In this document: piece by piece, positions 22,445-30,122 of the stretch
Numbering within the stretch: the first letter of the stretch is position 1
Layout of the letters: every line of letters starts with the position of its first letter
Source: JASFBA01 sp034433695
Lineage (GTDB): Bacteria > Chloroflexota > Chloroflexia > DTKN01
Direction: 5' to 3'
NCBI GenBank assembly: GCA_034433695.1
Contig: DAOUAK010000163.1
Coordinates: 1-32,099 of the forward strand
Length of the DNA stretch: 32,099 bases
Notes under the pieces: generated by a model
The model's database searches: none
Seen by the model: only the letters and a program-made list of their open reading frames with translations
What the model was told of the DNA's origin: nothing
Position numbers and translations under genes: made by a program

Positions 22445-22527
22445 GGGGGCGAAGCAAGTCTTGCCCTCCAGGAATAGTTGTCCGACCGTTACAATTTTCA
22501 CCCGATCCCATTCCGAGGAGGTGGACC

Positions 22528-23733
22528 ATGGCGGTGCAGATCGCCGAAGGAGTGTACTGGGTGGGCGTCGTGGACTGGGACGTCCGCGACTTTCACGGCC
22601 ATTCCTATCGCACCCACCGGGGTACCTCTTACAACGCCTACTTGGTTGTGGACGAAAAGATTGCCCTGGTGGACACGGTGCCGGCCGATTTTGCAGACGA
22701 AATGATGCGCCGCATTGCCGAGGTCGTGGACCCGAGGCGGATCGACTACCTGATCGCCAATCACGGCGAGCCGGACCATGCCGGAGCCATCCCGGCCGCC
22801 CTGGCCCACGCTTCACAGGCCGTTCTGGTCTGTAGCCGGCGCGGGGTGGATACCCTGAGCAAATACCATCCCGGCATTCGGGAACCCCGGGTCGTCGGCA
22901 CCGGGCAGACCATCCCCCTGGGCCGCAAGACGCTCACCTTCCTGGAAGCCCCCATGTTACACTGGCCCGACTCCATGTTTACCTACATCCCCGAAGATCG
23001 TTTACTCCTGCCGAACGATGCTTTCGGCCAGCATCTGGCCTCGGCCCGCCGCTTCGCCGACGAGGTAGACCCGGCCATCCTGTGGGATGAGGCCCGCAAA
23101 TATCTTGCCAACATCCTGACCCCCTTCAGTTCCCTGATTCTGCGCAAGGTCGAGGAAGTGCAGAAACTGGGCCTCCAGATCGAGACCATCGCCCCCAGCC
23201 ACGGGCTGATCTGGCGGAAGAACCCCATGCAGATCGTCGAGCAGTACGTGCGCTGGGCGCGGGGGGAAGCCCCGACGCGGGCGCTGGTGGTCTATGAGAC
23301 GATGTGGGGCAGCACGGCGAAGATGGCCCACGCCATCGCTGAAGGGATCGCCGCCGCCGATGTGGAGGTGCAGGTCTATGCGCTCCCCCAGGAGGACCTC
23401 ACCACCGTGGTGGGCGCGCTTCTGGAGGCCCGGGGGCTGGTCGTCGGTTCGGCCACCCACAACCGCCGGCCGCTCCTGCACATCGCCGCGCTGATGGAGG
23501 ACCTCTTGGGCCTCCGGCCGGTGAACAAGATCGGGGCGGCCTTTGGTTCGCACGGCTGGAGTGGAGGCGCCGTGCCGCTTCTGGAAAAGGCGCTCCGGGA
23601 GGCCGGGATCGAGGTGGTCCAGGAAGGGCTGGCCCTGGCCTGGTGGCCCGGTGCCGAGGAACGGGAGCGGGCTGTGGCCTTTGGGCGGGCTTTTGGAGAG
23701 CGGGTGAAAAGCACCGCTATGGGAAACGCATGA
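22528..23733 (+). CDS. flavodiiron protein (FprA type)
   Basis: 401 aa, the minimal class A length. Cytoplasmic four-electron reductase of O2 to water (or of NO to N2O) that protects anaerobes. A metallo-beta-lactamase-like di-iron domain has the ligands His79, Glu81, Asp83 and His84 (HGEPDHAG), His145 (MLHWPD), Asp164 (PNDAFG) and His225 (APSHGLIW), all present. A flavodoxin domain starts near 250 with the FMN loop YETMWGSTAKMA. ATG 22528 has GGAGG six bases before it. It overlaps prmC by four bases (ATGA). The reducing rubredoxin is not encoded next to it; the rubredoxin-like gene at 6234 is one candidate. Confidence 0.94.
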   Translation: MAVQIAEGVYWVGVVDWDVRDFHGHSYRTHRGTSYNAYLVVDEKIALVDTVPADFADEMMRRIAEVVDPRRIDYLIANHGEPDHAGAIPAALAHASQAVLVCSRRGVDTLSKYHPGIREPRVVGTGQTIPLGRKTLTFLEAPMLHWPDSMFTYIPEDRLLLPNDAFGQHLASARRFADEVDPAILWDEARKYLANILTPFSSLILRKVEEVQKLGLQIETIAPSHGLIWRKNPMQIVEQYVRWARGEAPTRALVVYETMWGSTAKMAHAIAEGIAAADVEVQVYALPQEDLTTVVGALLEARGLVVGSATHNRRPLLHIAALMEDLLGLRPVNKIGAAFGSHGWSGGAVPLLEKALREAGIEVVQEGLALAWWPGAEERERAVAFGRAFGERVKSTAMGNA

Positions 23734-24572
23734 CGATCGCCGAGGCCTTGCAACAGGGCACGAACCTGCTCCGAGAAAGCGGCTCGCCGACCGCCCGGCT
23801 GGATGCCGAGGTTCTGCTGGCCCACGTGCTGGGTCTGCGCCGGGTGGACCTCTATATGCATCCGGCGCGGGCCCTGGCGCCTTCGGAGGAGACCGCCTTC
23901 CGGGACCTCCTCGGCCGTCGGGCCGGCCTGGAGCCGGTCTCCTATCTGGTGGGAAGAAAAGAATTCTTCGGCCTGAGCATCCGGGTGGACCGGCGGGTAA
24001 TGATTCCCCGGCCGGAGACCGAGGTGCTGGTGGAGCGGGCGCTGGCCTGCGTCCGCGCTCTGGGACGGGAACGGGTGTGGATTGCCGACATCGGCACCGG
24101 GAGCGGCTGCATTGTGGTGGCCCTGGCCCATGCCCTCCCGCAGGCCCGTTTCTACGCCACCGAGATCTCGCCCGAGGCCGGCGAGGTGGCCCGGGAAAAC
24201 TTCCGGCAGTACGGCCTGGAGGGAAGGGTGACCTTCCTGGAAGGGGACCTGTGTACGGTCCTGCCGGAACCGGTGGACCTCCTGGTATCCAATCCCCCTT
24301 ATACCATCTGGGAGCACCTGCCGGCCGGAATCACCGCCTACGAGCCCCGCCTGGCCCTGGACGGAGGACCCGACGGCCTGGCCGTGTATCGCCGCCTCCT
24401 GCCCCAGATACCGGAGTACGTCCGGCCGGGTGGGTTTGCCTTGCTGGAACTCGGTCCGGCCGGGAAGGTCTTGGCTCTGGCCCAAGAAGCCTGCCCTGGG
24501 TGCTTCCTGCACACCTGGCCCGACTATGCCGGCATCGAGCGGGTGCTGGAGATTCGGTTGCCGTCTCCCTGA
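23730..24572 (+). CDS. prmC: release factor glutamine methyltransferase
   Basis: 280 aa. Methylates the Gln of the GGQ motif in release factors RF1 and RF2. An N-terminal helical domain (ARLDAEVLLAHVLGL, EPVSYLVGRKEFFGLSIRVD) is followed by a Rossmann methyltransferase with IPRPETEVLVE, IADIGTGSGCIVVALA and the catalytic SNPPYT, then YEPRLALDGGPDGLAVYRRLL. ATG 23730 lies within ATGA, overlapping the flavodiiron stop; an ATG-initiated longer frame from 23643 would lie wholly inside the flavodiiron gene and is rejected. prfA, the frequent neighbour, is absent. The pairing with a flavodiiron gene is unusual and probably incidental. Confidence 0.96.
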   Translation: MTIAEALQQGTNLLRESGSPTARLDAEVLLAHVLGLRRVDLYMHPARALAPSEETAFRDLLGRRAGLEPVSYLVGRKEFFGLSIRVDRRVMIPRPETEVLVERALACVRALGRERVWIADIGTGSGCIVVALAHALPQARFYATEISPEAGEVARENFRQYGLEGRVTFLEGDLCTVLPEPVDLLVSNPPYTIWEHLPAGITAYEPRLALDGGPDGLAVYRRLLPQIPEYVRPGGFALLELGPAGKVLALAQEACPGCFLHTWPDYAGIERVLEIRLPSP

Positions 24573-24585
24573 CGGGGACAAATGG

Positions 24586-24616
24586 ACGGCCGGCCCGATC
24601 TTCCCAGGCCGGCCGT
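24586..24616. terminator. GC-rich hairpin between convergent prmC and rpmB
   Basis: ACGGCCGGCC (24586-24595) pairs perfectly with GGCCGGCCGT (24607-24616) over an 11-base loop. It lies 13 bases after the prmC stop and 28 bases beyond the rpmB stop. Neither side has a clear U-run, so a shared bidirectional transcript end is probable but unproven. Confidence 0.5.
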
Positions 24617-24644
24617 AGGGATAAGAGCGACCCCGGGGGACACC

Positions 24645-24830
24645 CTAACGGTCCCTGTAAAAGGTGCGCAGACACCGGGTGCAGACGTTGAGCCGCACCC
24701 GCCGCCCCTCCAAGAAAAGAACCCGTTTCTGGGTGTTGAGGGACCAGCGCCGGTTGGTCCGCCGCTTGGAATGGCTGACGTTGTGCCCGTATTGTGGCAC
24801 CTTGCCGCAAAGATCGCATTTTCCGGCCAT
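24645..24830 (-). CDS. rpmB: 50S ribosomal protein L28
   Basis: 61 aa. It has the L28 opening AGKCDLCGK and GHNVSHSKRRTNRRWSLNTQ, and ends VCTRCLRTF. Four cysteines (Cys5, Cys8, Cys50, Cys53) make it the zinc-binding (C+) form. ATG 24830 follows AAGGAG with an eight-base gap. Single-gene unit with its own strong promoter, transcribed away from the asp23-fakA operon, an arrangement also familiar from Firmicutes. Confidence 0.97.
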   Translation of the reverse strand: MAGKCDLCGKVPQYGHNVSHSKRRTNRRWSLNTQKRVLFLEGRRVRLNVCTRCLRTFYRDR

Positions 24831-24877
24831 TCAAAACGCTCCTTATCATCGTTTCCTAATCGTATCCAGTTTTTGAT

Positions 24878-24906
24878 ATTATACCACAGAAAAAGGGTCT
24901 TGACAA
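24878..24906 (-). promoter_or_regulatory. promoter of rpmB
   Basis: Minus strand: TTGTCA (24906-24901), a 17-base spacer and perfect TATAAT (24883-24878). Its -35 overlaps the opposite promoter's -35 by five bases. Confidence 0.9.
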
Positions 24907-24927
24907 ATCCAAAACGGATGGTACAAT
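24900..24927 (+). promoter_or_regulatory. promoter of the asp23-fakA-degV operon
   Basis: TTGACA (24900-24905), a 16-base spacer and TACAAT (24922-24927). Leader about 70 bases to the ATG at 25003. Shares -35 bases with the rpmB promoter. Confidence 0.85.
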
Positions 24928-25002
24928 CCAAAAGTCAGGAACAATCGAACGGGCCGGCTTGGCGGTCCATTTGGGCGAAAGGTTCGAAGGAGCAGGAAAC
25001 GG

Positions 25003-25359
25003 ATGGAAACCCATACTCCACCGGGGCGGATCGAAGTCGCTCCCCAGGTCATCGCGGCCATCGCTGAGGAGGCCGTTCTACAATGCTACGGCATCGTCGG
25101 GCTGGCCTCCCGACACCGGAGCGGCGTATGGACCCAGGTTCCCGAGGCACAGGGGCACGGCGGCGTGGTGGTGCGTGTGGAAAGCGGCCAGGTGCTATTG
25201 GACCTTTATGTAATTATCGAATACGGGACGCGCATCTGCGAGGTGGCCCGCAATGTGATGTCCACGGTCAAATTTGCCGTCGAGCAGGCTCTGGGCGTCC
25301 CCGTCGGGCGGGTCAACGTCAACGTGCAGGGAATTCACCTGAGCAACCCCCAGGTCTAG
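25003..25359 (+). CDS. Asp23/Gls24 family envelope-stress protein
   Basis: 118 aa. It has the Asp23 core: GRIEVAPQVIAAIAEEAVLQCYGIVGLAS, VVVRVESGQVLLDLYVIIEYGTRICEVARNVMSTVKFAVEQALGVPVGRVNVNVQGIHL. Members are small cytoplasmic or membrane-associated proteins linked to envelope homeostasis, and very often precede fakA, as here. ATG 25003 is preceded by AAGGAG at a slightly long distance (10 bases). First gene of the operon; 84 non-coding bases separate it from fakA, with no clear structure. Confidence 0.95.
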   Translation: METHTPPGRIEVAPQVIAAIAEEAVLQCYGIVGLASRHRSGVWTQVPEAQGHGGVVVRVESGQVLLDLYVIIEYGTRICEVARNVMSTVKFAVEQALGVPVGRVNVNVQGIHLSNPQV

Positions 25360-25443
25360 GCACCGAGGCCGGGACGGTTTTCGGTTGATTGACCGCAGAT
25401 ATTCGAGGCCAATTCGCAAAAGAACAGGTTCTGGAGGAAAACC

Positions 25444-27129
25444 TTGGAGCGTGGAAAGCCGGATCTGACCAAGACCGAGCAGGAGGCAATGCCTCTTCGG
25501 ACGGGATTATGCGGCGGGCCGGAGTTGCAGGCTGCCTTCCAGGGGGCCTCCAGATGGCTTTCCCTCCATGCCGCCGAGGTGGATGCCTTGAACGTCTTCC
25601 CGGTCCCGGACGGCGATACCGGAACCAATATGGTTTTGACCATGGAGTCGGCCCTGAAGGAAGCGGAAGGAAAGCCTCTCCACGGGGCCGGAGAAGTTGC
25701 CGCCGCCTTTTCCCACGGGGCCCTCATGGGAGCGCGCGGCAACTCCGGGGTTATCCTCTCCCAGATCATCCGGGGGATGGCCCGGGTGCTGGAGGGCCGG
25801 GAGGCCTTTGACGGAAGCGTTTTGGCCGAGGCCCTTCATGCGGCTACCCAGACGGCCTATCGGGCGGTGAGCAAGCCGGTGGAGGGGACGATTTTGACCG
25901 TGATCCGGGACTGTGCCGAGGCGGCCCTGCGGGCTGCCCGGCGAGACCCCAGCATTCTCTACGTGCTGAAGGAGGTGGTCGCCGAGGCCTGGGAATCGGT
26001 CCGGCGGACGCCGAACTTGCTCCCCATCCTCCGCGAGGCCGGGGTGGTGGACGCCGGCGGCCAGGGGCTCGCCTTTTTCCTGGAGGGGATGTACTATTAC
26101 TTCAGCGGGGAACTGGAAGAGCGGGCACGGGGAGTCCAAATTCCTTTCCCGGAAGAGGTGGCCTTTGTGGATGTCCACGGGGAGGAGGAATTCGGTTATT
26201 GCACCAACTTTGTTCTGCGGGGAGAAAACCTTGCCGTGGAAGAGATCCGGGAACATATCTCCAATCTGGGTCGCTCGGCGGTGGTGGCCGGCGATGAGCA
26301 CCTCATCAAGGTCCATGTACACACCGAATATCCCGGCACCATCCTGGACTATGCGGTGCGCTTCGGTTCGTTACATCAGATCGAAATCACCAACATGGAC
26401 GAGCAGCGGGCCGGCCTGAAGCCCCGCCCCAAACCGGTCCGGGAGGTCCCACCCTTGCCGGAACTGCCACCCCACCCCATCATGGTCATCGCCGTCTCCC
26501 CGGGCGAAGGCCTCAGCCAGGTGCTGCGCAGTGTGGGCGCTGCGGCCATCGTCCCCGGCGGCCAGACCATGAACCCGAGCACCGAGCAACTCTTCCAGGC
26601 CATTCAATCCCTTCCCTGTAACCAGGTCATTATTCTGCCCAACAACGCCAACGTGGTCCTCACCGCCCGCCAGGCCGCCGCCCTTTCCGGCAAGGAGGTA
26701 CGGGTGGTGCCGACGGAGTCGATTCCCCAGGGAATCGCCGCCCTGATGGCCTTTAACTACGAGGCCGACCTGGAGCGCAACGTCGCTGCCATGGAGCAGG
26801 CCGCCGCGGCCGTCCAGACGGCCGAGGTCACCTGGGCCACCCGGGACGCCACGCTGAACGGCATCCGGGTCCGGGAGGGCCAGGTGATTGGCCTGCTCAA
26901 CGGGGTGCTGGAGGTGGCCGGGGAGGATGAGGGGCAGGTGGTCGAAGAACTGGTGCGCCGTATGGTGGTTCAGGCGCCGGAATTAATCACGATCTACTAC
27001 GGCGAGGGGGTGAGCGAGGAAGAGGCCGGCCGGATGGCCGAGCGGATTCGCCGAATCTGCCCGGAACAGGAGGTCGAACTGGTCTACGGCGGCCAGCCTT
27101 ACTACCGCTATATCCTCTCCGCCGAATAA
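25444..27129 (+). CDS. fakA: fatty acid kinase FakA (DhaL/DAK2 domain)
   Basis: 561 aa. ATP-dependent kinase that phosphorylates a fatty acid held by a FakB (DegV) carrier, giving acyl-phosphate for PlsX/PlsY. The N-terminal DhaL domain carries NVFPVPDGDTGTNM (50-63; metal-binding Asps) and GARGNSGVILSQ (95-106), then GVVDAGGQGLAFFLEGM. A middle domain (about 230-330) contains LIKVHVHTEYPG, the usual FakB-contacting part. The C-terminal domain starts near 345 with IMVIAVSPGEGL and IVPGGQTMNPST. It starts at TTG 25444, which has a textbook GGAGG six bases upstream. Two degV genes follow, which strongly supports the function. Confidence 0.95.
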   Translation: MERGKPDLTKTEQEAMPLRTGLCGGPELQAAFQGASRWLSLHAAEVDALNVFPVPDGDTGTNMVLTMESALKEAEGKPLHGAGEVAAAFSHGALMGARGNSGVILSQIIRGMARVLEGREAFDGSVLAEALHAATQTAYRAVSKPVEGTILTVIRDCAEAALRAARRDPSILYVLKEVVAEAWESVRRTPNLLPILREAGVVDAGGQGLAFFLEGMYYYFSGELEERARGVQIPFPEEVAFVDVHGEEEFGYCTNFVLRGENLAVEEIREHISNLGRSAVVAGDEHLIKVHVHTEYPGTILDYAVRFGSLHQIEITNMDEQRAGLKPRPKPVREVPPLPELPPHPIMVIAVSPGEGLSQVLRSVGAAAIVPGGQTMNPSTEQLFQAIQSLPCNQVIILPNNANVVLTARQAAALSGKEVRVVPTESIPQGIAALMAFNYEADLERNVAAMEQAAAAVQTAEVTWATRDATLNGIRVREGQVIGLLNGVLEVAGEDEGQVVEELVRRMVVQAPELITIYYGEGVSEEEAGRMAERIRRICPEQEVELVYGGQPYYRYILSAE

Positions 27130-27177
27130 AGGTAATCCGAGTGATCGAGTTCGTCCAATCAACAGGGTAACACAACC

Positions 27178-28014
27178 ATGGCCAAAATTTGCGTCGTCAC
27201 CGACAGTGCTGCCGACATCCCGGCGCGTATCCGTCGCCAGTTGGGGATCGTGGTGGTGCCCCAGAACATCTACTTCGGCACGGAACGCTACCGGGACGGC
27301 ATCGACATGGATGCGGGGCAGTTTTACGCCCGTCTTCAGCAGGGCGACTGGCCCCGAATCGTCCCACCCAGCCCGGAAATCTTTGAGAAACTCTACCATC
27401 GGCTGAGCGAGCAGTACGATGCCATCATTTCCCTCCATGTCTCCAGCCTGCTCAGCGATACGTACCTGGCGGCCTCCCAGGCCCGGGCCGTTTTGCCTCC
27501 ATCCACCTGCCGCGTGGAGACCATAGATACCTTCTCCGTTTCCATGGCCCTGGGCCTTATCGCCATCGAGGTGGCCCGCACCGTCCGGGCCGGCTTCGGG
27601 GTGGAGGAGGTCATCGATCGGACGCACTGGATGGTCCGCCACAGCCACCTCCTCCTCTTTTGCGAAGACCTGTCCTACCTCAAACACTCCGGCCTGCTTC
27701 CGCTGGCCCAGGTGCAGCAACTGGCCCGCACCAAGCCGCTCCTGGTGTTGAACGAAGGCACTTTCCTGGTCTACGAGCGGCCGCGTACCCGCCTGCGGGC
27801 CCTGGACGGCCTGTGCAGTTTCGTCGAGGATTTTCCCCAGATGCGCGCGGTGGCCGTGCTCTACAGCACCACGCCCGAGGACGTAGAAGGTCTCCTGGAG
27901 CGGATTGACCTCATCTACCCCCGGCGCAAGGTCATCACCACCCGCTACGGCCCGTTCCTGGGAAGTTTGATCGGCCCCGGGGGGATGGCCGTGGCCGTGT
28001 ATGAGGAGGACTAG
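27178..28014 (+). CDS. DegV/FakB family protein, divergent copy
   Basis: 278 aa. DegV proteins bind one fatty acid and present it to FakA. The fold markers are kept (KICVVTDSAADIP at the N-terminus, VPPSPEIFEKLY, TIDTFSVSMALG, KPLLVLNEG), but several conserved spots differ: SSLLSDTYLAA instead of LSGTYxxA, and LKHSGLLPLAQ in place of LxxGGRIG. The start ATG 27178 has only a weak SD (AGGG), 48 bases after fakA. The differences suggest altered lipid choice or a non-canonical role. Paralogous to the next gene. Confidence 0.9.
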   Translation: MAKICVVTDSAADIPARIRRQLGIVVVPQNIYFGTERYRDGIDMDAGQFYARLQQGDWPRIVPPSPEIFEKLYHRLSEQYDAIISLHVSSLLSDTYLAASQARAVLPPSTCRVETIDTFSVSMALGLIAIEVARTVRAGFGVEEVIDRTHWMVRHSHLLLFCEDLSYLKHSGLLPLAQVQQLARTKPLLVLNEGTFLVYERPRTRLRALDGLCSFVEDFPQMRAVAVLYSTTPEDVEGLLERIDLIYPRRKVITTRYGPFLGSLIGPGGMAVAVYEED

Positions 28015-28015
28015 C

Positions 28016-28873
28016 GTGCCCGGAGTACGCCGCGTCTGGGTCATCACCGACAGCACGGCCGACCTTCCCCCCGAATGGGTTGCTCGCTGGGGGATCCGGG
28101 TCGTTCCCCTCTACGTCCACTTTGGGGAAGAGACGTTTCGGGATGGGGTGGACCTCTCCTCTGAGGCTTTCTACGCCCGCCTGAGAGGCGGGGAATTTCC
28201 CAGAACTTCGCAGCCCTCCGTAGGAGCCTTCAGGCGGGTCTACGAACAGGCCGTGGCCGGAGGCGGGGAGGCCGTCTCCATCCACCTTTCGGCCAAACTG
28301 AGCGGGACTTACGAGGCGGCCATGCTGGCCGCCGACCAGGTAGACGGCCGGGTGGCCGTGGTGGATTCGGAGCAGTTCTCGATGGGCCTGGGCTGGCTGG
28401 TGCTGGCCGCGGCGGAAATGTCCCGGGCCGGGTGTTCTCTGGACGAGATCGTGGCCCGGGTTGAGGAAATCAAGAAGCGGACCGGTGTCCTGGCACTGGT
28501 GGAGAGTCTGGAGCACCTGCGGCGCGGCGGGCGTATCGGGCGGGCGCAACTGGCCCTGGGCTCTCTTCTGGATATTCGCCCCATCGTCAGCCTGAAAGAT
28601 GGGATGACCACCCTGGTGGAGCGCGTGCGTACCCGTCGGGCCGGGATGCGTCGCCTGGTCGAACTCGTGGCCGCGGCCGGCCCGCTGGAGCGTCTGGCCG
28701 TCCTGCACGCGGGCGATCCCGAAGCCGGCCGGCAACTGGCCGACGACCTCTCCCCCGTCTTCCCCCGCCGGGAAATCCCCCTCCTGATCGGCGGTCAGGT
28801 GACGGGAGCGCATCTGGGACCCGGTGCCGTGGGCGTGGCCTATGTCATGGCCCCTCCGGAACGGGCCGGGTAG
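28016..28873 (+). CDS. DegV/FakB family fatty-acid-binding protein
   Basis: 285 aa, canonical DegV: VWVITDSTADLPPE, TSQPSVGAFRRVY, HLSAKLSGTYEAAM, VVDSEQFSMGLGW, LEHLRRGGRIGRAQL, RPIVSLKDG. Probably the main FakB partner of FakA. GTG 28016 is chosen because GGAGG (28005-28009) lies six bases before it, immediately after the previous gene's TAG (28012-28014). The in-frame ATG at 28001 would overlap that SD and the previous gene by 14 bases. Confidence 0.93.
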   Translation: MPGVRRVWVITDSTADLPPEWVARWGIRVVPLYVHFGEETFRDGVDLSSEAFYARLRGGEFPRTSQPSVGAFRRVYEQAVAGGGEAVSIHLSAKLSGTYEAAMLAADQVDGRVAVVDSEQFSMGLGWLVLAAAEMSRAGCSLDEIVARVEEIKKRTGVLALVESLEHLRRGGRIGRAQLALGSLLDIRPIVSLKDGMTTLVERVRTRRAGMRRLVELVAAAGPLERLAVLHAGDPEAGRQLADDLSPVFPRREIPLLIGGQVTGAHLGPGAVGVAYVMAPPERAG

Positions 28874-28886
28874 GTGAGGCCGGGCC

Positions 28887-30032
28887 GTGGAAGCGGGAGC
28901 GCTCCGTCGGGAAGCCCTCGGCCTCATCCCCTGGGTCACTTCCTCCTGGTTTCTGGTCCTGCTCGCGGGCCTGTGGCTCTGGTTGCTGGGGAAGTACGGC
29001 CGAACGGCCCGTTGGGTACGGCGTTTCGGGGAAAGGGTGCAACGAGTTGCCCCCCTTGTTCCGCCGGGCGATCTGCTCCTGGCGCTCTACGGTCTGGGAG
29101 TGCCCTACGGAGCGCTCCTTTCGGGCTTTTTGGACCCCGGGGCGATGGGGCTGGAGGTGCCCTCCTGGCCGGCCGTGGGGTGGGGAACGCTCTGGGAAAC
29201 GGGGCTTCTCGTCCTGGTGGTGGTCGTCTGGCGGGCCTACCTGCGCCTGGGGCGCCCGCCGGCCGGCCTGCTCCGGCGTTCCCGTCGCCTGGCCGCATCT
29301 CCGGCCGGCCGTCCCCTCTTCCTCCTCTGGGCCGCCGCCGAAGAGGCGCACTGGGCCTTTTACCGCACCCTGCCGGCCCTCATCTGGGGAAGGGAAAGCG
29401 GACTCTGGCTCGGCGTGCTCCTCCTCCTGGCGGAGCGTTACGGCCTCCCACAAACCCTCGACCGCCTGCGTCGGCCCGGAGGGATGGAGGAAGAAGCCTG
29501 GTGGTTGAGCAAGGTGCTGGTGATGACCGCCACCTTCGCCTTCCTGGGCAACCTCTGGCTCTGTATCGCCCTCCATGCCCTCCTGGAAGGGGCCGTGGCC
29601 TGGCAGATCGGACGGCATCCGGCCGAGGAAATCCGGACACCGCCTTCAGGCCGTCTGTCGCCTGTGCCGATCGCCCTTTCGGCAACGGCCGCCCTGTTTC
29701 TCCTGGCCTTCTGTACCTGGGAGGCGGCCCGTCCCTACCTCCGGCCGGCCGCCCCGCCGATTCTACCTACGCCGACGGCCGCACCGACAGCCACACCGCT
29801 GCCGACCGCTCCGCCCACTCCCACGCCGACCTTCACACCGCTGCCCTCTTCTACGCCGACGCCCACGGCCTCGCCTTCCCCTACCCCGCCGCGGACCTAT
29901 GTCGTTCAAAAGGGGGATACCCTGAACGAGATCGCCGCCCGCTTCGGCGTCTCCGTCCGCGACCTGATGGAACGCAACGGCATCACCGATCCGACCAAAC
30001 TTCAGATCGGGCAGGTATTGATCATCCCCTGA
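28887..30032 (+). CDS. membrane protein with CPBP-like core, Pro/Thr linker and C-terminal LysM
   Basis: 381 aa. Several hydrophobic segments (about 19-36, 62-80, 104-118, 143-160, 171-183, 208-230). EEAHWAFYR (Glu152, Glu153, Arg160) and LHALLEG (His230, Glu234) within helices recall the EE...R and H motifs of CPBP (CAAX-protease/bacteriocin-processing) membrane peptidases, but the spacing is off and the match is tentative. A last helix (about 260-278) leads to a repeat-rich TP/PTPT linker (290-336) and a LysM domain (337-381, TYVVQKGDTLNEIAARFGVSVRDLMERNG). The LysM should lie outside, binding peptidoglycan. GTG 28887 follows GAGG at seven bases, 13 bases after degV; last gene of the fakA operon. 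Function unknown. Confidence 0.8.
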   Translation: MEAGALRREALGLIPWVTSSWFLVLLAGLWLWLLGKYGRTARWVRRFGERVQRVAPLVPPGDLLLALYGLGVPYGALLSGFLDPGAMGLEVPSWPAVGWGTLWETGLLVLVVVVWRAYLRLGRPPAGLLRRSRRLAASPAGRPLFLLWAAAEEAHWAFYRTLPALIWGRESGLWLGVLLLLAERYGLPQTLDRLRRPGGMEEEAWWLSKVLVMTATFAFLGNLWLCIALHALLEGAVAWQIGRHPAEEIRTPPSGRLSPVPIALSATAALFLLAFCTWEAARPYLRPAAPPILPTPTAAPTATPLPTAPPTPTPTFTPLPSSTPTPTASPSPTPPRTYVVQKGDTLNEIAARFGVSVRDLMERNGITDPTKLQIGQVLIIP

Positions 30033-30073
30033 CGGGGCGCCTACCTGGTCATTCCCGATATTCTCGGCAGCGA

Positions 30074-30106
30074 AAAACAGGGGGGCCGGAAAGTCGCCGG
30101 CCCCCC
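30074..30106 (-). terminator. intrinsic terminator of clpC
   Basis: GGGGGGCCGG (30080-30089) and CCGGCCCCCC (30097-30106) form a perfect 10-bp stem with a 7-base loop. On the minus strand it is followed by TGTTTTTCG, a proper U-tract, 16 bases after the clpC stop. On the plus strand the tail is only TTCGG, so it may also stop the convergent LysM gene less efficiently. Confidence 0.88.
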
Positions 30107-30122
30107 TTCGGGAGCGGGGAAA

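Noticed and set aside
22461..22495. Separate promoter for the flavodiiron gene (TTGCCC and TACAAT)
   Set aside because: The spacer is 23 bases, outside the functional range; read-through from the M23 promoter is simpler.
23643..23729. Longer N-terminus for PrmC
   Set aside because: It would lie entirely within the flavodiiron gene; the ATGA overlap at 23730 and the standard PrmC N-terminus fit better.
28001..28015. ATG 28001 as start of the second DegV
   Set aside because: The ATG sits directly before its own would-be SD. GGAGG at 28005-28009 is ideally spaced for GTG 28016.
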